DNA of 64,000 nucleotides from Phycisphaeraceae bacterium (GTDB taxonomy: Bacteria > Planctomycetota > Phycisphaerae > Phycisphaerales > UBA1924), in NCBI GenBank assembly GCA_007693965.1, contig RECQ01000054.1, forward strand, positions 86,994-150,993. The letters run 5' to 3'. The notes under the pieces were generated by a model. It did no database searches. It had not been told where the DNA came from and was given only the letters and a program-made list of their open reading frames with translations. Of this stretch, positions 25,980 to 35,036 are shown piece after piece (positions within the stretch are counted from its first letter, which is position 1; each line of letters starts with the position of its first letter). The translations under genes and the position numbers were made by a program.

Positions 25980-28355
25980 ATGCGCGTGACACAGCCCGAA
26001 ACCAGGCAGGACGGACAACAAGGCGACGCCGCGATCAGCAAGATCGCGAGTCGGCCTGATCCCGTGCGCCTGCAGCGCGTCGAACTCATTCTCCAGCAGA
26101 TCGAATCGCTGCCGACGCTCTCGCCCATCGCGCAGCGGCTCCTGCGGCTTTCCTCCTCCGAGAACGCGGACATTCGCGAAATCGTCGCCCTGGTCGAAGC
26201 GGACGCCGCCCTCACCGGCCGGCTGCTGGCCATGTGCCGGCGCGTGTCGACGGGGCTTGGTGACTCCATCACCACCGTCGAGCGCGCTGTGGTGATGCTT
26301 GGCTTCGAGGCGGTTCGCTCGGCGCTGCTCAGCGTGCACCTGCACGACCTGCTCTCCGGCAAGGGGATCGATGAGGTCGACGGCGCCGAGAGCGCCGGCG
26401 CCGGATCGGCGTCGACGATCGACCGGCGCGGCCTGTGGAGACACTCCCTCGCCGTCGCCTGCGCCGCCGAACTCATCGCGGAACACGCGCGGCCGAAGCT
26501 GGCGACCGTCAAACCGGACGAGGCGTTCGTCTGTGGCCTGCTGCATGATCTGGGCAAGCACGCGCTCGACGCCGTGATTCCCAAGACATACGCCTGCGTG
26601 GCCCAGATCGCCGATCATCGCCAGGTCGGCATCGCCGAAGTGGAGCGATCGGTGATCGGCGTCGATCACCACGGCGCGGGCAAGCGCCTGGGCGAGCACT
26701 GGGGCCTGCCCCACGCTCTCTTGGATGTGATCTGGCTGCACGGCCAGTCCCGCGAGCTGCTTCCGGAGCTGCAGCACTGGCGCCTGATCGGGGTGGTGAG
26801 CATCGCCGACGCAATGGCCCGCCAACTGCACCTCGGGTGGTCGGGCAACTGCGCCCCGCTTCCGGATGTTGAGAAGCTCTGCGCCGAATGGGAGATCGAC
26901 CCCGGCGCCATCGAGAGGATTCAGCAGCAGCTTCATGAGCGCGTCGCGGCCCGGACGCGCGACCTCGGCCTCGACGAGTTGCAGGACGCCGACCTCGCCA
27001 TCGAGTCGGTGTTGGAGGCCAACCGTCGTCTGGGCTCGCTCAATACGGCGCTGCAGGAGCGCTCCCGGCTCGCGGCCCAGCAGGCCCGGGCGCTGGAGGC
27101 GGTGGTCGCGTTTCACACCGGCAAGTCGGAGGCTCGCACGCTGGTGCGCGCTTTCATGGATGTCACACGCTCGGCGGCGGGGCTCTTCGGCGACGGCTTC
27201 TACGCCATCGCCTACCAGCAGCGACCCGGCGCCGCGTGGCACCTGTGCAACTGCGAGGCGAGCGGGCGCGTGCTCCGGCACGTGATGGCCGATCCGGTCC
27301 CCGGCGCCGAGGATCTGGCGATCCTCGCGGAGAATCCGCAGCTCGGGGCGGCCAACGTGGATCTCTTCAACTGGCTGGCCGAGCAGCTCGGTGATCTGAA
27401 CGATGTGCGCCGACTGCGGCTGATGCCCCTGATCGCCGGGGCGGACCGGCCCGCCTTTCTGATCCACGATCGCGAGATCGATTCTGCGCTGGTGCGGGGC
27501 CCGGCGCTGGAGGCGGTGCGGGCGACGTGGGCGTCGGCAATCGCCGCGGCGGCGCAGCATGATGGCGCCCGGCGCCTGGGCGAGCAGCTCGCCGACGCCA
27601 ACCGCCGGCTGGTCGATGCGCAGGGCAAGCTCACCGAGGCGCGTTCGATGGCGCGGCTGGGCGAACTGGCCTCCGGCGCCGCCCATGAAATGAACAATCC
27701 TCTGACTGTGATTCGCGGACGCAGCCAGCTCCTTGCAGGGCGGTTGAGCGACGCTGATCTGAAGCGGGCGGCGAGTTCAATCTCGGACGCCGCCGAGAAG
27801 TTGAGCGATCTGATCAGCAGCCTGCACCTGTTCGCATCGCCCCCGAAGCCGGTGTATCGGAGCACGGACATTCCGGACCTGCTCTCCCGTGTGATTCGGG
27901 ACATGAAACTGAGCCTGGCCGAGCGCACTGGCGCGGCGCCGCCGGTGCGGCTTGTGGTGCAGGGCCCCATCCCGCCTGTGTGGGTGGATCCTGATCAACT
28001 TGGCGCCGTTCTGACAGAGCTTCTCAAGAACGCCTGTGAGGCGCGACCGCACGGGTTGATCGAACTTCGCGCTCACATTGAGGACGAGGATGGCCGACTT
28101 GTGATCGTGGTGAAGGACGACGGCTGCGGGATGTCGCAGCACGCGCTCCAGCACGCCTTCGATCCGTTCTTCTCAGAGAAGCCGGCGGGAAGGCAGACGG
28201 GGCTCGGACTGGCGCGGGCCAGACGACTGGTGGATCTCCACGGAGGACGCATCGAACTCGAGAGTGAACGAGGACGAGGCACGACGGCGAGGATCCTGAT
28301 CGATCAATGGCGTGAGCCGCAGCCTGTGGAGCACACAGAAAAGCAGGCGGCGTGA
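25980..28355 (+). CDS. HDOD-domain sensor histidine kinase
   Basis: 791 residues, no signal peptide or membrane segment, so cytoplasmic. Residues about 28-240 are an HDOD domain (VELILQQIESLPTLSPIAQRLL; VVMLGFEAVRSALL) that keeps HD-type residues in WRHSLAVA and GLLHDLGKHAL. A middle region of about 300 residues contains a coiled stretch and a GAF-like part. The kinase core follows: HisKA with phospho-accepting H569 in SGAAHEMNNPL, and HATPase_c with N-box N684 (ELLKNACEA), DDGCGMS and TGLGLARARRLV. It would phosphorylate the receiver upstream. Its TGA overlaps the GTG start of the next gene, so the two are coupled. Confidence 0.93.
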   Translation: MRVTQPETRQDGQQGDAAISKIASRPDPVRLQRVELILQQIESLPTLSPIAQRLLRLSSSENADIREIVALVEADAALTGRLLAMCRRVSTGLGDSITTVERAVVMLGFEAVRSALLSVHLHDLLSGKGIDEVDGAESAGAGSASTIDRRGLWRHSLAVACAAELIAEHARPKLATVKPDEAFVCGLLHDLGKHALDAVIPKTYACVAQIADHRQVGIAEVERSVIGVDHHGAGKRLGEHWGLPHALLDVIWLHGQSRELLPELQHWRLIGVVSIADAMARQLHLGWSGNCAPLPDVEKLCAEWEIDPGAIERIQQQLHERVAARTRDLGLDELQDADLAIESVLEANRRLGSLNTALQERSRLAAQQARALEAVVAFHTGKSEARTLVRAFMDVTRSAAGLFGDGFYAIAYQQRPGAAWHLCNCEASGRVLRHVMADPVPGAEDLAILAENPQLGAANVDLFNWLAEQLGDLNDVRRLRLMPLIAGADRPAFLIHDREIDSALVRGPALEAVRATWASAIAAAAQHDGARRLGEQLADANRRLVDAQGKLTEARSMARLGELASGAAHEMNNPLTVIRGRSQLLAGRLSDADLKRAASSISDAAEKLSDLISSLHLFASPPKPVYRSTDIPDLLSRVIRDMKLSLAERTGAAPPVRLVVQGPIPPVWVDPDQLGAVLTELLKNACEARPHGLIELRAHIEDEDGRLVIVVKDDGCGMSQHALQHAFDPFFSEKPAGRQTGLGLARARRLVDLHGGRIELESERGRGTTARILIDQWREPQPVEHTEKQAA

Positions 28356-29542
28356 AGCACGGGAGCGGGAGCGAGCAAGTCATGGGGCGAGAGAAGAGAA
28401 CAACAACACGAAAGCCCGCGACCGAGGCGATCGAAACGCCCCGCGATGGCGACGCCCGAACGTGTGTCGATGCGGGACGCGTGCTGATCGCCACGGCCGA
28501 CGCTTCCGAGCGGGAGATTCTCGCCGGCATGCTGCGTCGCCGGTCGATCCAGTGCGATGCGGTGGGAACGCTCACCGACGCCGTCGGCGCCCTCAGCGGC
28601 GCCGAATACGAGGCGGTGGTCGCGTCGCTGCGGCTGCCGGACGGCTCCGGCGTCGACCTGGCCCGACGCCTCCAGCTTGAAGGCAAGCACACTCGGACAA
28701 TCCTGTGCGACAGCGCCCCAACGCTTGATGACGCGGTTGCGACCATGCGGGCCGGCGCGGTGGACCTGATCCGCACGCCCTTCGGCGAAGAAGAAGCCGC
28801 GGCGAGCGTGGTCGGGGCGATCCGAAGCGCTCGGAGCACGCGCGAACAGTCACGGCGCGTCGATCGCCTGAAGCGCATCTGCCGGCGGCTCAACACCGCA
28901 CGCCAGCAGGTGACCAGCCAGGTGGACGTGCTGTGCAACGATCTTGTCGGCGCCTACGCGGCTCTGGCCGAGCAGGTGAGCCATGTGACGCTGGCGAGCG
29001 AGTTCGGATCGATCCTGCAGCAGGAGCTGGATATCGAGTCCTTGCTCCGAACCTCGCTCGAGTACATGCTGACCAAGACCGGCCCCACCAATGCGGCCGT
29101 CTTCCTGCCCAGCAACCACTGCGATTTCAGCCTCGGCGCCTATGTGAACTACGACTGCCCGCGCGACACAGCGGACGTCCTGCTCGATCACCTGGCCGAT
29201 GTCATCGCGCCGCGGTTCCAGGACGAGACCGAGATCGTGCAGTTCGAGAACGAGACCGAGCTGGCCGAGTGGATCGGCGAGGACGCCAACTGGCTGGCCG
29301 ACAGCAAGGTGATCGTCTTCTCATGCCGCCACGAGGGCGAGTGCCTCGCGGTCATCACACTCTTCCGCGACCGGAGCACGCCCTTCTCGGACGAGCTGAT
29401 TCCGCAGCTCAAGGTGATGAGCGACCTGTTCGCCCGCCAGCTCGAGCGGATCATCCGGATTCACAACCGCCACCATCCCGATAAGGAATGGAGCGGCTGG
29501 GATTCATGGGACGAGGACGACGAGGGCGACATCATCGCCTGA
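28352..29542 (+). CDS. Degenerate receiver (pseudo-receiver) plus GAF-like protein
   Basis: 396 residues if translation starts at the GTG that overlaps the kinase stop (GTGA); ATG 28382 with a GGAG-like site is the alternative. Residues about 42-155 have a receiver-like fold (RVLIATADASEREILAGML; VVASLRLPDGSGVDLARRL; AVDLIRTPF), but the phospho-acceptor Asp position is Ser92 and the conserved Lys is Thr142, and the acidic pocket is reduced, so it cannot be phosphorylated normally. A coiled linker and a GAF-like domain (about 200-375, TGPTNAAVFLPSNHCDF) follow. Probably a regulator or scaffold of the preceding kinase; that is inference from overlap and architecture. Confidence 0.88.
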   Translation: MKHGSGSEQVMGREKRTTTRKPATEAIETPRDGDARTCVDAGRVLIATADASEREILAGMLRRRSIQCDAVGTLTDAVGALSGAEYEAVVASLRLPDGSGVDLARRLQLEGKHTRTILCDSAPTLDDAVATMRAGAVDLIRTPFGEEEAAASVVGAIRSARSTREQSRRVDRLKRICRRLNTARQQVTSQVDVLCNDLVGAYAALAEQVSHVTLASEFGSILQQELDIESLLRTSLEYMLTKTGPTNAAVFLPSNHCDFSLGAYVNYDCPRDTADVLLDHLADVIAPRFQDETEIVQFENETELAEWIGEDANWLADSKVIVFSCRHEGECLAVITLFRDRSTPFSDELIPQLKVMSDLFARQLERIIRIHNRHHPDKEWSGWDSWDEDDEGDIIA

Positions 29543-29556
29543 GCCGCGCCGCAGGT

Positions 29557-31173
29557 TCAGCGACCATCTTTGAATGATCGCAGCCGGCGCAGCGCTTCAG
29601 GGTCCGTCTCTTCTTCGGGAATATCATCGGCCAGTCCGTGCACGACACGCGGCATCCGCGGCTTCGGGGGCGGGGCGTTGTCGGCGAGCTTGTGATCGCC
29701 GGCGAGCAGATCCTCCAGCCGGGCCCGCTTGCGATCGCGAATGATGAGGCGGATGGGGACTTCCTCGAAGGGCGTCATCTCGGCAAGGCGGTTGAGCAGG
29801 TAGCGGATGTAGCCGGGGGCGAAGAGCGGCTCGTGGTTGACGACCAGCACGATGGTGGGAGGCTGCGTGGAGACCTGCGTGGTGTAGAGAATCTTGGCCT
29901 GCGTGCCCAGCTTGGATGTGGGGCCGCGGGCTTCGAGGATGGCGCGCATGACCCGGTTGATGCGCCCGGTGCTGAGGCGGGTGCAGGCCTGCTCGAAGAG
30001 CTCGATCGCGATTGAGATGGCGTCGCGCACGCCCTGGCCTTCGAGAGCGCTGGTGAAGACGATCGGCGAGCGCGACAATCCCTTCAGCTCCTTCTCGATG
30101 TATTCCTGGAAGTCGGCGGTCGTGACTGGTCTGCCCTTGCGCCCCGGACGACCCCGGGCCAGGTCCCACTTGTTCACCACGACCACGCAGGGCTTGAAGT
30201 GGTCCTGGATCTCCTTGCTGAGCTGTTTCTCAACCTGGGAGATGGTCTGGGTGGCGTCGATGATGAAGAGCACCACATCCGCGCGGCGGACGCTGCGCAG
30301 GGCTCGGTGGGCTGCGTACCACTCGACCTGGTCCTCGTAGCTCTTGCGCTTGCGGAATCCCGCGGTGTCGATGGCGATGAAGGAGCGGCCGTCGATCTCG
30401 AAGCGCACGTCCACCGAGTCGCGCGTGGTGCCGGCGATCTCGCTGACGATCATGCGCTCCTCGCCCGCCAGCGCGTTGACGAAGGTCGATTTGCCGGCGT
30501 TGCGTTTGCCGACGAGGGCGATCTTCATCTCCTTGGGCGCTTCAGGGTCGATCACGGCGTCGGCGTCGGGCTCGTCGGCCTGACGTTCGGGCAGCTCTTT
30601 GCAGAGAGTTTCGATGAAATCGCGCCGGCGGAACTTGTTGAGGGCGGAGACCAGGGCCGGCTCGCCGAAGCCCAGGGCCGCGGCTTCGAGGCCGTGGGCC
30701 TCCCAGTTGTCGCCGTCCACCTTGTTGGCGACCATCAGGATCTTCGCCGGGGCGGCGCCTTCCTTGCGAGCCTTGGGCGATTCCTGGCGCAGCAGTTGAG
30801 CGAAGGTTTCGTCCAGCGAGGTGAGTCCGGCCTGGGCGTCGATGACGAAGAGGATGAGATCCGCGGTGCGCACCGCCTCGGCGATCTGGGCCTCGATGGG
30901 GCCTTTGAGGCGGGTAAGGTCTTCCCCTACATCGTTGGTGGAGCGACCCTCTGCCGTGTAGATGCCGTAGCCGCCGGTGTCGATGATCTCGACCAGGCGG
31001 GGGATGTCCTCCTCGCCCTCCATCGCGGGCAGCTCGATGACCGAGCTGACCCGGTCGCGGGTGACGCCGGGCGTGGGATCAACGATCGACACGTTGGCGC
31101 GGGCCAGCATGTTCAGCAGGGAGGATTTGCCCACATTGGGGCGACCCACGATGGCGATGCGGGGAAGGGGCAT
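29557..31173 (-). CDS. der: Ribosome-assembly GTPase Der (EngA)
   Basis: 538 residues. Tandem Era-like GTPase domains followed by the KH-like domain, needed for 50S maturation. Domain 1: G1 GRPNVGKSS, G3 DTGG, G4 NKVD. Domain 2: G1 GKRNAGKSTF, G3 DTAGFRKRKS, G4 NKWD. The KH-like part runs through GPTSKLGTQAKILYTTQV to VPIRLIIRDR. In domain 2 the usual GRPNVGKS is GKRNAGKS, a mild deviation. The C-terminal 60 residues are an acidic/basic tail longer than in E. coli. A -10-like TAGGAT ends 7 nt before the ATG, so the gene is probably leaderless and independently transcribed from the ABC gene 39 bp upstream. Confidence 0.97.
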   Translation of the reverse strand: MPLPRIAIVGRPNVGKSSLLNMLARANVSIVDPTPGVTRDRVSSVIELPAMEGEEDIPRLVEIIDTGGYGIYTAEGRSTNDVGEDLTRLKGPIEAQIAEAVRTADLILFVIDAQAGLTSLDETFAQLLRQESPKARKEGAAPAKILMVANKVDGDNWEAHGLEAAALGFGEPALVSALNKFRRRDFIETLCKELPERQADEPDADAVIDPEAPKEMKIALVGKRNAGKSTFVNALAGEERMIVSEIAGTTRDSVDVRFEIDGRSFIAIDTAGFRKRKSYEDQVEWYAAHRALRSVRRADVVLFIIDATQTISQVEKQLSKEIQDHFKPCVVVVNKWDLARGRPGRKGRPVTTADFQEYIEKELKGLSRSPIVFTSALEGQGVRDAISIAIELFEQACTRLSTGRINRVMRAILEARGPTSKLGTQAKILYTTQVSTQPPTIVLVVNHEPLFAPGYIRYLLNRLAEMTPFEEVPIRLIIRDRKRARLEDLLAGDHKLADNAPPPKPRMPRVVHGLADDIPEEETDPEALRRLRSFKDGR

Positions 31174-31180
31174 GGCCGTG

Positions 31181-31186
31181 ATCCTA
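31181..31186 (-). promoter_or_regulatory. Leaderless-type promoter (-10) of der
   Basis: TAGGAT on the minus strand, exactly 7 nt before ATG 31173; no Shine-Dalgarno sequence. Confidence 0.5.
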
Positions 31187-31212
31187 GGCGGGATCGGCGG
31201 GGCAGGCGTGAA

Positions 31213-33054
31213 TCAGGCGCCGGCGCCGGTGGGGACAAGCTGGGTGCGGGCGATGAGGCTGTAGATCTCGCACCGCTCCAGCAGCGCCTCGTGGCGTCCG
31301 ACATCCACGATCCGGCCTACATCCAGCACCACGATGCGATCCGCCTGCAGCACCGTGCTGAGGCGGTGGGCCACGAAAAGACAGGTGCGGCCGGTGCGAA
31401 AGCGGGCCAGCGCTTCGCCGATGCGGCGCTCGCTCTCGGCGTCGATCATGCTGGTGGCTTCATCCAGGATAAGTATGGCCGGGTTTCGCAGCAGAGCGCG
31501 GGCGATGGCGATGCGCTGGCGCTGCCCCCCGGACAGGCTCAGACCCTGCTCTCCCACGACGCCGTCATACGCGCCGGGTTTGGCGCGGATGAACTCGTCG
31601 GCGCCGGCGTTGCGGGCCGCTTCCTCGATCTGTGCGCGCGAGACGCCGGAGGCGCCGTAGGCGATATTTTCCGCAATGGTCGCGTGGAACAGAATCACCT
31701 CCTGCGTCACCACGCCGATCTGGCGGCGCAGGCTCTTCAGATCGACCGAGGCGATGTCCGCACCATCGACCAGCACACGCCCTGCATCCGGGTCGAAGAG
31801 GCGCGGCACGAGGGAGAGGAGCGTGGTCTTGCCGGAGCCGTTGGGGCCGACGAAGGCGACCGTCTCGCCGTGGGGGATCTCGAGGCTCACGCCGTCGACG
31901 GCCGGGGTGTCGGCGTCGGGGTAGGTGAAGCTGACGTTGTCAAAGGTGATGGATCGCTGGTGGCGCTCCAGGCGCGGGTGACGCGCCTTGCCTTTGTTGA
32001 AGATGTGCAGTGGTTCAGGGTCCGTCTCCATCAGCTCCGCCAGCCGCACCGCCGCGGCGGAGGAGGCCTGGATGTCCTGCACCACGTTCGTCAGCGGCTT
32101 GAGGGCGGCGCCGGCGATGCCGAGGGCGCCGAGCGCCACGACAAACTCGGACATGCCGATGCGCCCATCGATGATCGCCTTGGAGGCGAGGATGGCGAGT
32201 CCGCCGACGACGATGATCATCACCGTCTCGTTGAGTGGCGCCGCCAGGGCGCGAGCGGTGCGGGCACGGAGCTGTTCGCGCACCACGCGCCGGTTGTGGC
32301 GCGAGAAACGGCCCAGCTCGTAGCGCTCGCTTGAGTGCACCTTGACGACGCGCAAGCCTTGCAGCGCTTCGGTGGCGGCGCCGAGCAGTTTCGCCTGCGC
32401 CTGCATGGCGCCGCGGGCGGCGCGCCGGACACGCTTGCCCAGCTTGCGCACGATGATGTAGAGCAACGGCGCCACCAGCAGCCCGACGAGCGTGAGGCGC
32501 CACTCGACGATGAGGGCGGCGCCGAGGGCCGCCAGCGCCTTGGTCACCTGCGCCACCGTCTTGCTCGTCAGGGAGTTGAAGCCGTTGAGAAGCATGTTGG
32601 TGTCGCTGATGATGCGGCTCAGCGTGTCGCTGGTGCGCCCCACCAGGCTTCGCAGCGGCAGGTGCAGCACATGGCGGAAGGCGTCGCGTCGGATGTCCGC
32701 GACCGTGCGCGTGGAGACGGTGAAGGAGAGGTACGAGTGCAGAAAGTTGGCCGTCGCCCCAAAGATCGTCAGCGCGATCAGACCGAGGATGATCCAGATC
32801 ACCGCGTCAATGCGATCGGAGGGAAGCCCCGCGATCCACTCGGCGGGTAGGGTGATCGGGAGTCGGTCGGAGACGTCGGACGCCATCTCCGGGAGCGTCG
32901 CGCCCTCTTCGCCCAGGATGGCCCGCAGCATGGGCACGATGGCCAGCAGGCCGCCGCCCATGCTGAGGGCGGAGACGAACGCCATCAGCAGCGCCAGCAC
33001 GAGTGTGCGGCGGCGACGGAGCATGCGTGCGGCGAATCGCCAGAAGTGTGACAT
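31213..33054 (-). CDS. MsbA-like ABC exporter (fused membrane and ATPase domains)
   Basis: 613 residues from ATG 33052-33054; the frame extends to a TTG 39 bp upstream, but the Met starts MSHFWRFAARMLRRRR, a typical N-terminal amphipathic helix before the first membrane segment. Six-helix type 1 exporter domain (about 20-330), then ATPase domain: Walker A VGPNGSGKTTLL, Q-loop VVTQEVILFHATI, signature LSLSGGQRQRIAIARALL, Walker B AILILDEATS, H-loop VAHRLSTV. A homodimeric lipid, lipid A or drug exporter of the inner membrane is expected; with lpxB in the window a lipid flippase role is reasonable but unproven. Short gap to der downstream. Confidence 0.94.
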   Translation of the reverse strand: MSHFWRFAARMLRRRRTLVLALLMAFVSALSMGGGLLAIVPMLRAILGEEGATLPEMASDVSDRLPITLPAEWIAGLPSDRIDAVIWIILGLIALTIFGATANFLHSYLSFTVSTRTVADIRRDAFRHVLHLPLRSLVGRTSDTLSRIISDTNMLLNGFNSLTSKTVAQVTKALAALGAALIVEWRLTLVGLLVAPLLYIIVRKLGKRVRRAARGAMQAQAKLLGAATEALQGLRVVKVHSSERYELGRFSRHNRRVVREQLRARTARALAAPLNETVMIIVVGGLAILASKAIIDGRIGMSEFVVALGALGIAGAALKPLTNVVQDIQASSAAAVRLAELMETDPEPLHIFNKGKARHPRLERHQRSITFDNVSFTYPDADTPAVDGVSLEIPHGETVAFVGPNGSGKTTLLSLVPRLFDPDAGRVLVDGADIASVDLKSLRRQIGVVTQEVILFHATIAENIAYGASGVSRAQIEEAARNAGADEFIRAKPGAYDGVVGEQGLSLSGGQRQRIAIARALLRNPAILILDEATSMIDAESERRIGEALARFRTGRTCLFVAHRLSTVLQADRIVVLDVGRIVDVGRHEALLERCEIYSLIARTQLVPTGAGA

Positions 33055-33062
33055 GGGCACGG

Positions 33063-33068
33063 ACAGTA
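33063..33068 (-). promoter_or_regulatory. Leaderless-type promoter (-10) of ABC exporter gene
   Basis: TACTGT on the minus strand, 8 nt before ATG 33054, no Shine-Dalgarno. Confidence 0.45.
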
Positions 33069-33111
33069 TCGAGGGCGGAGCGGGGGGGGACAAGCGGGGG
33101 ACGCTTGCGCC

Positions 33112-34551
33112 TCAGCCAGCGTCCCCGTAGAGCGTGGACAGGTGGGCCCAGAACTCGGGATAGGTCTTGGCCACGCATCCCGGATCACGGATGAAGACGT
33201 TCGGCCGGCGCAGGCCGATCAGGGCCAGCGACATGGCCATGCGATGGTCGTCGTAGGTGTCGAACTCGATGCGCGGGCAGTCGGGTGAGCAGTCCACGCC
33301 CTGCGACGGCGGCGTGATGCGAATTCCCTCATCGTCATCCTTCTCGAAGATCTCCACGCCGACGCCGATCTTCTCCAGCTCCGACTTCATGGCGCCGATG
33401 CGATCCGTCTCCTTGATGCGGAGCGTGCGCAAGCCGGAGATTTCCGACGGGCCGCTGGCGAAACAGCAGACGGAGGCGAGCGTCATCGCGGTGTCGGGCA
33501 TGGCGCCGAGATCGATGCGCACGCCGTGCAGCGCGGGCGCAGACCGATCTGCGGAGCCCGTTGAACGCGGCGCCGCCACGCCGATGGCGTTGTCGCGGAA
33601 TCCGGCGGTTGCGCCCATCGCGGTCAGCGCGGCGGGAAAGCGCGCATCGCCCTGGATGCTCTTCGATGACAGATCGCGGATGCGGCATGTGGCGCCGGGC
33701 GTCATGGCCGCGGCGGCCCAGAAGTAGGTGGCGCCGCTGGCGTCCGGCTCGATGTCGATGGTGAAGCCGTCGAGCGGGCCGTGTCCGACGTGGATCTTTG
33801 AAAAGTCGCTCGACGCCGCAACATTCTGGGCGCCGAGCCGGCGCAGGAGCTCGAGCGTCATCACGATGTAAGGCTTGCTGGTGATGTGACCGCGCAATTC
33901 GAGCGTCACGCCCCCCGGCAGCCATGGCGCAAGCATGAGCAGCGCCGAAATGAACTGGCTGGAGGCGGCGCTGGGCAGCACCATGTGTCCCCGGTGGCGC
34001 AGCTCCTGCGGCGGTGTGATTTTCAATGGCGGGAAGCCCGACTCACCGGAGAACTCGACGCCCGCGCCCAATCCGCGCAGCACCGTCGCGAGCTGGCCGA
34101 TGGGTCGCTGTCGCATGCGGGCCGAGCCGTCGAGAAGAACCTGCCCATCCGCGAGAACGGACATGGCGGTGATGAATCGCATGGCGGTGCCGGCGTTGCC
34201 GAGGTAGAGAGCGGTGTCGCCGCGAAGGCGCCCGCCGACGCCGCGGACGCGCAGATCGCGCGTGACGCCATCATCGCGCATGTGGTGTTCGATGTGTGCG
34301 CCCAGTCGCTCCAGGGCACTGAGCATGCGCTCTGAATCATCGGCGTCGATGAGGGGGCGCCGGAGCAGCGAATGGCCGGAGGCGACGCCCGCGAGCAGCA
34401 GGGCGCGATTGGTGATGCTTTTGGAGCCTGGAGGCGTGATGTCCACGTTGAACGGCGCTGCGAGCGGCGGGATGGGCAGCGGGTCCGGCAGATCTTCCAG
34501 ATCGGAGGCGAGCACGCGGCGCATCTGGTTGGCGTTCGAGGCGGAACCCAT
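33112..34551 (-). CDS. aroA: 3-phosphoshikimate 1-carboxyvinyltransferase (EPSP synthase)
   Basis: 479 residues from ATG 34549-34551, a few codons after the groES stop. Transfers the enolpyruvyl group of PEP to shikimate-3-phosphate in the shikimate pathway; cytoplasmic. All family signatures are present: PGSKSITNRALLLAGVA, LYLGNAGTAMRF, DGSARMRQRPIGQL, RIKETDRIGAMKSEL and FDTYDDHRMAMSLALIG. It is longer than the usual 430-445 residues because of an N-terminal extension and a loop around GVAAPRSTGSADRSAPALH. It probably shares the groES transcript; the gap is 11 bp. Confidence 0.96.
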   Translation of the reverse strand: MGSASNANQMRRVLASDLEDLPDPLPIPPLAAPFNVDITPPGSKSITNRALLLAGVASGHSLLRRPLIDADDSERMLSALERLGAHIEHHMRDDGVTRDLRVRGVGGRLRGDTALYLGNAGTAMRFITAMSVLADGQVLLDGSARMRQRPIGQLATVLRGLGAGVEFSGESGFPPLKITPPQELRHRGHMVLPSAASSQFISALLMLAPWLPGGVTLELRGHITSKPYIVMTLELLRRLGAQNVAASSDFSKIHVGHGPLDGFTIDIEPDASGATYFWAAAAMTPGATCRIRDLSSKSIQGDARFPAALTAMGATAGFRDNAIGVAAPRSTGSADRSAPALHGVRIDLGAMPDTAMTLASVCCFASGPSEISGLRTLRIKETDRIGAMKSELEKIGVGVEIFEKDDDEGIRITPPSQGVDCSPDCPRIEFDTYDDHRMAMSLALIGLRRPNVFIRDPGCVAKTYPEFWAHLSTLYGDAG

Positions 34552-34562
34552 CACTCCCTGTC

Positions 34563-34907
34563 TCACTCCCCGTCGTCACTCTCAGACGCCTTGCGAAAGA
34601 CGGCGACGATGTCTTCGACCGGAATCACAAAGAGACGGTTGTCGCCCTCGAAATCAACCGGCACGCCCTGGCGCGGGTTGAACAGAACTCGGTCGTAGCG
34701 CCGGATCGGATACTTGTCGTCCAGCTTCACCTCGGCGGAGACGCTGACCACACGCCCGGTGAGCGTGGGGATCTCGATCTTGTCAGGCAGGTGAATGCCG
34801 GACTTGGTCTGCTTCTTGTCCTCGTCCTTGCGGATGAGAACACGGGCGCCGATGGGCTCGATGACTTCGAGCGTGGTCTTCGATTTCTTCTCGTTCGCGT
34901 CCGGCAT
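34563..34907 (-). CDS. groES: GroES-family co-chaperonin (Cpn10), stand-alone
   Basis: 114 residues from ATG 34905-34907. The Cpn10 fold is recognisable: IGARVLIRKDEDKKQTKSGI with the mobile-loop region, LPDKIEIPTLTGRVVSVS, and YDRVLFNPRQGVPVDFEGD then FVIPVEDIVAVF. It is about 18 residues longer than standard GroES, with a charged N-terminal leader and an acidic tail, and the mobile loop lacks the typical GGIVL sequence. There is no groEL next to it; aroA follows instead. It may serve a GroEL encoded elsewhere or have a separate role. A -10-like TACAGT is 9 nt upstream of the start. Confidence 0.85.
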   Translation of the reverse strand: MPDANEKKSKTTLEVIEPIGARVLIRKDEDKKQTKSGIHLPDKIEIPTLTGRVVSVSAEVKLDDKYPIRRYDRVLFNPRQGVPVDFEGDNRLFVIPVEDIVAVFRKASESDDGE

Positions 34908-34916
34908 GGCTTTGCT

Positions 34917-34922
34917 ACTGTA
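34917..34922 (-). promoter_or_regulatory. Leaderless-type promoter (-10) of groES-aroA
   Basis: TACAGT on the minus strand, 9 nt before ATG 34907, with no Shine-Dalgarno in between. Confidence 0.45.
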
Positions 34923-35036
34923 TCGGCCCGCGGCGTGGACCGCCGGGCGGCGGCCCGCTTTCTGATTGTTCGCACGCAGCCGACGTGCGGTTGCGGGGCG
35001 CCTGCGATTGACGCCGCATTTCGAGGAGCGCGACCG

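Noticed and set aside
30199..32334. 711-codon plus-strand open frame opposite der and the ABC exporter
   Set aside because: It crosses two well-recognised genes and the spacer between them and is a composition artefact.
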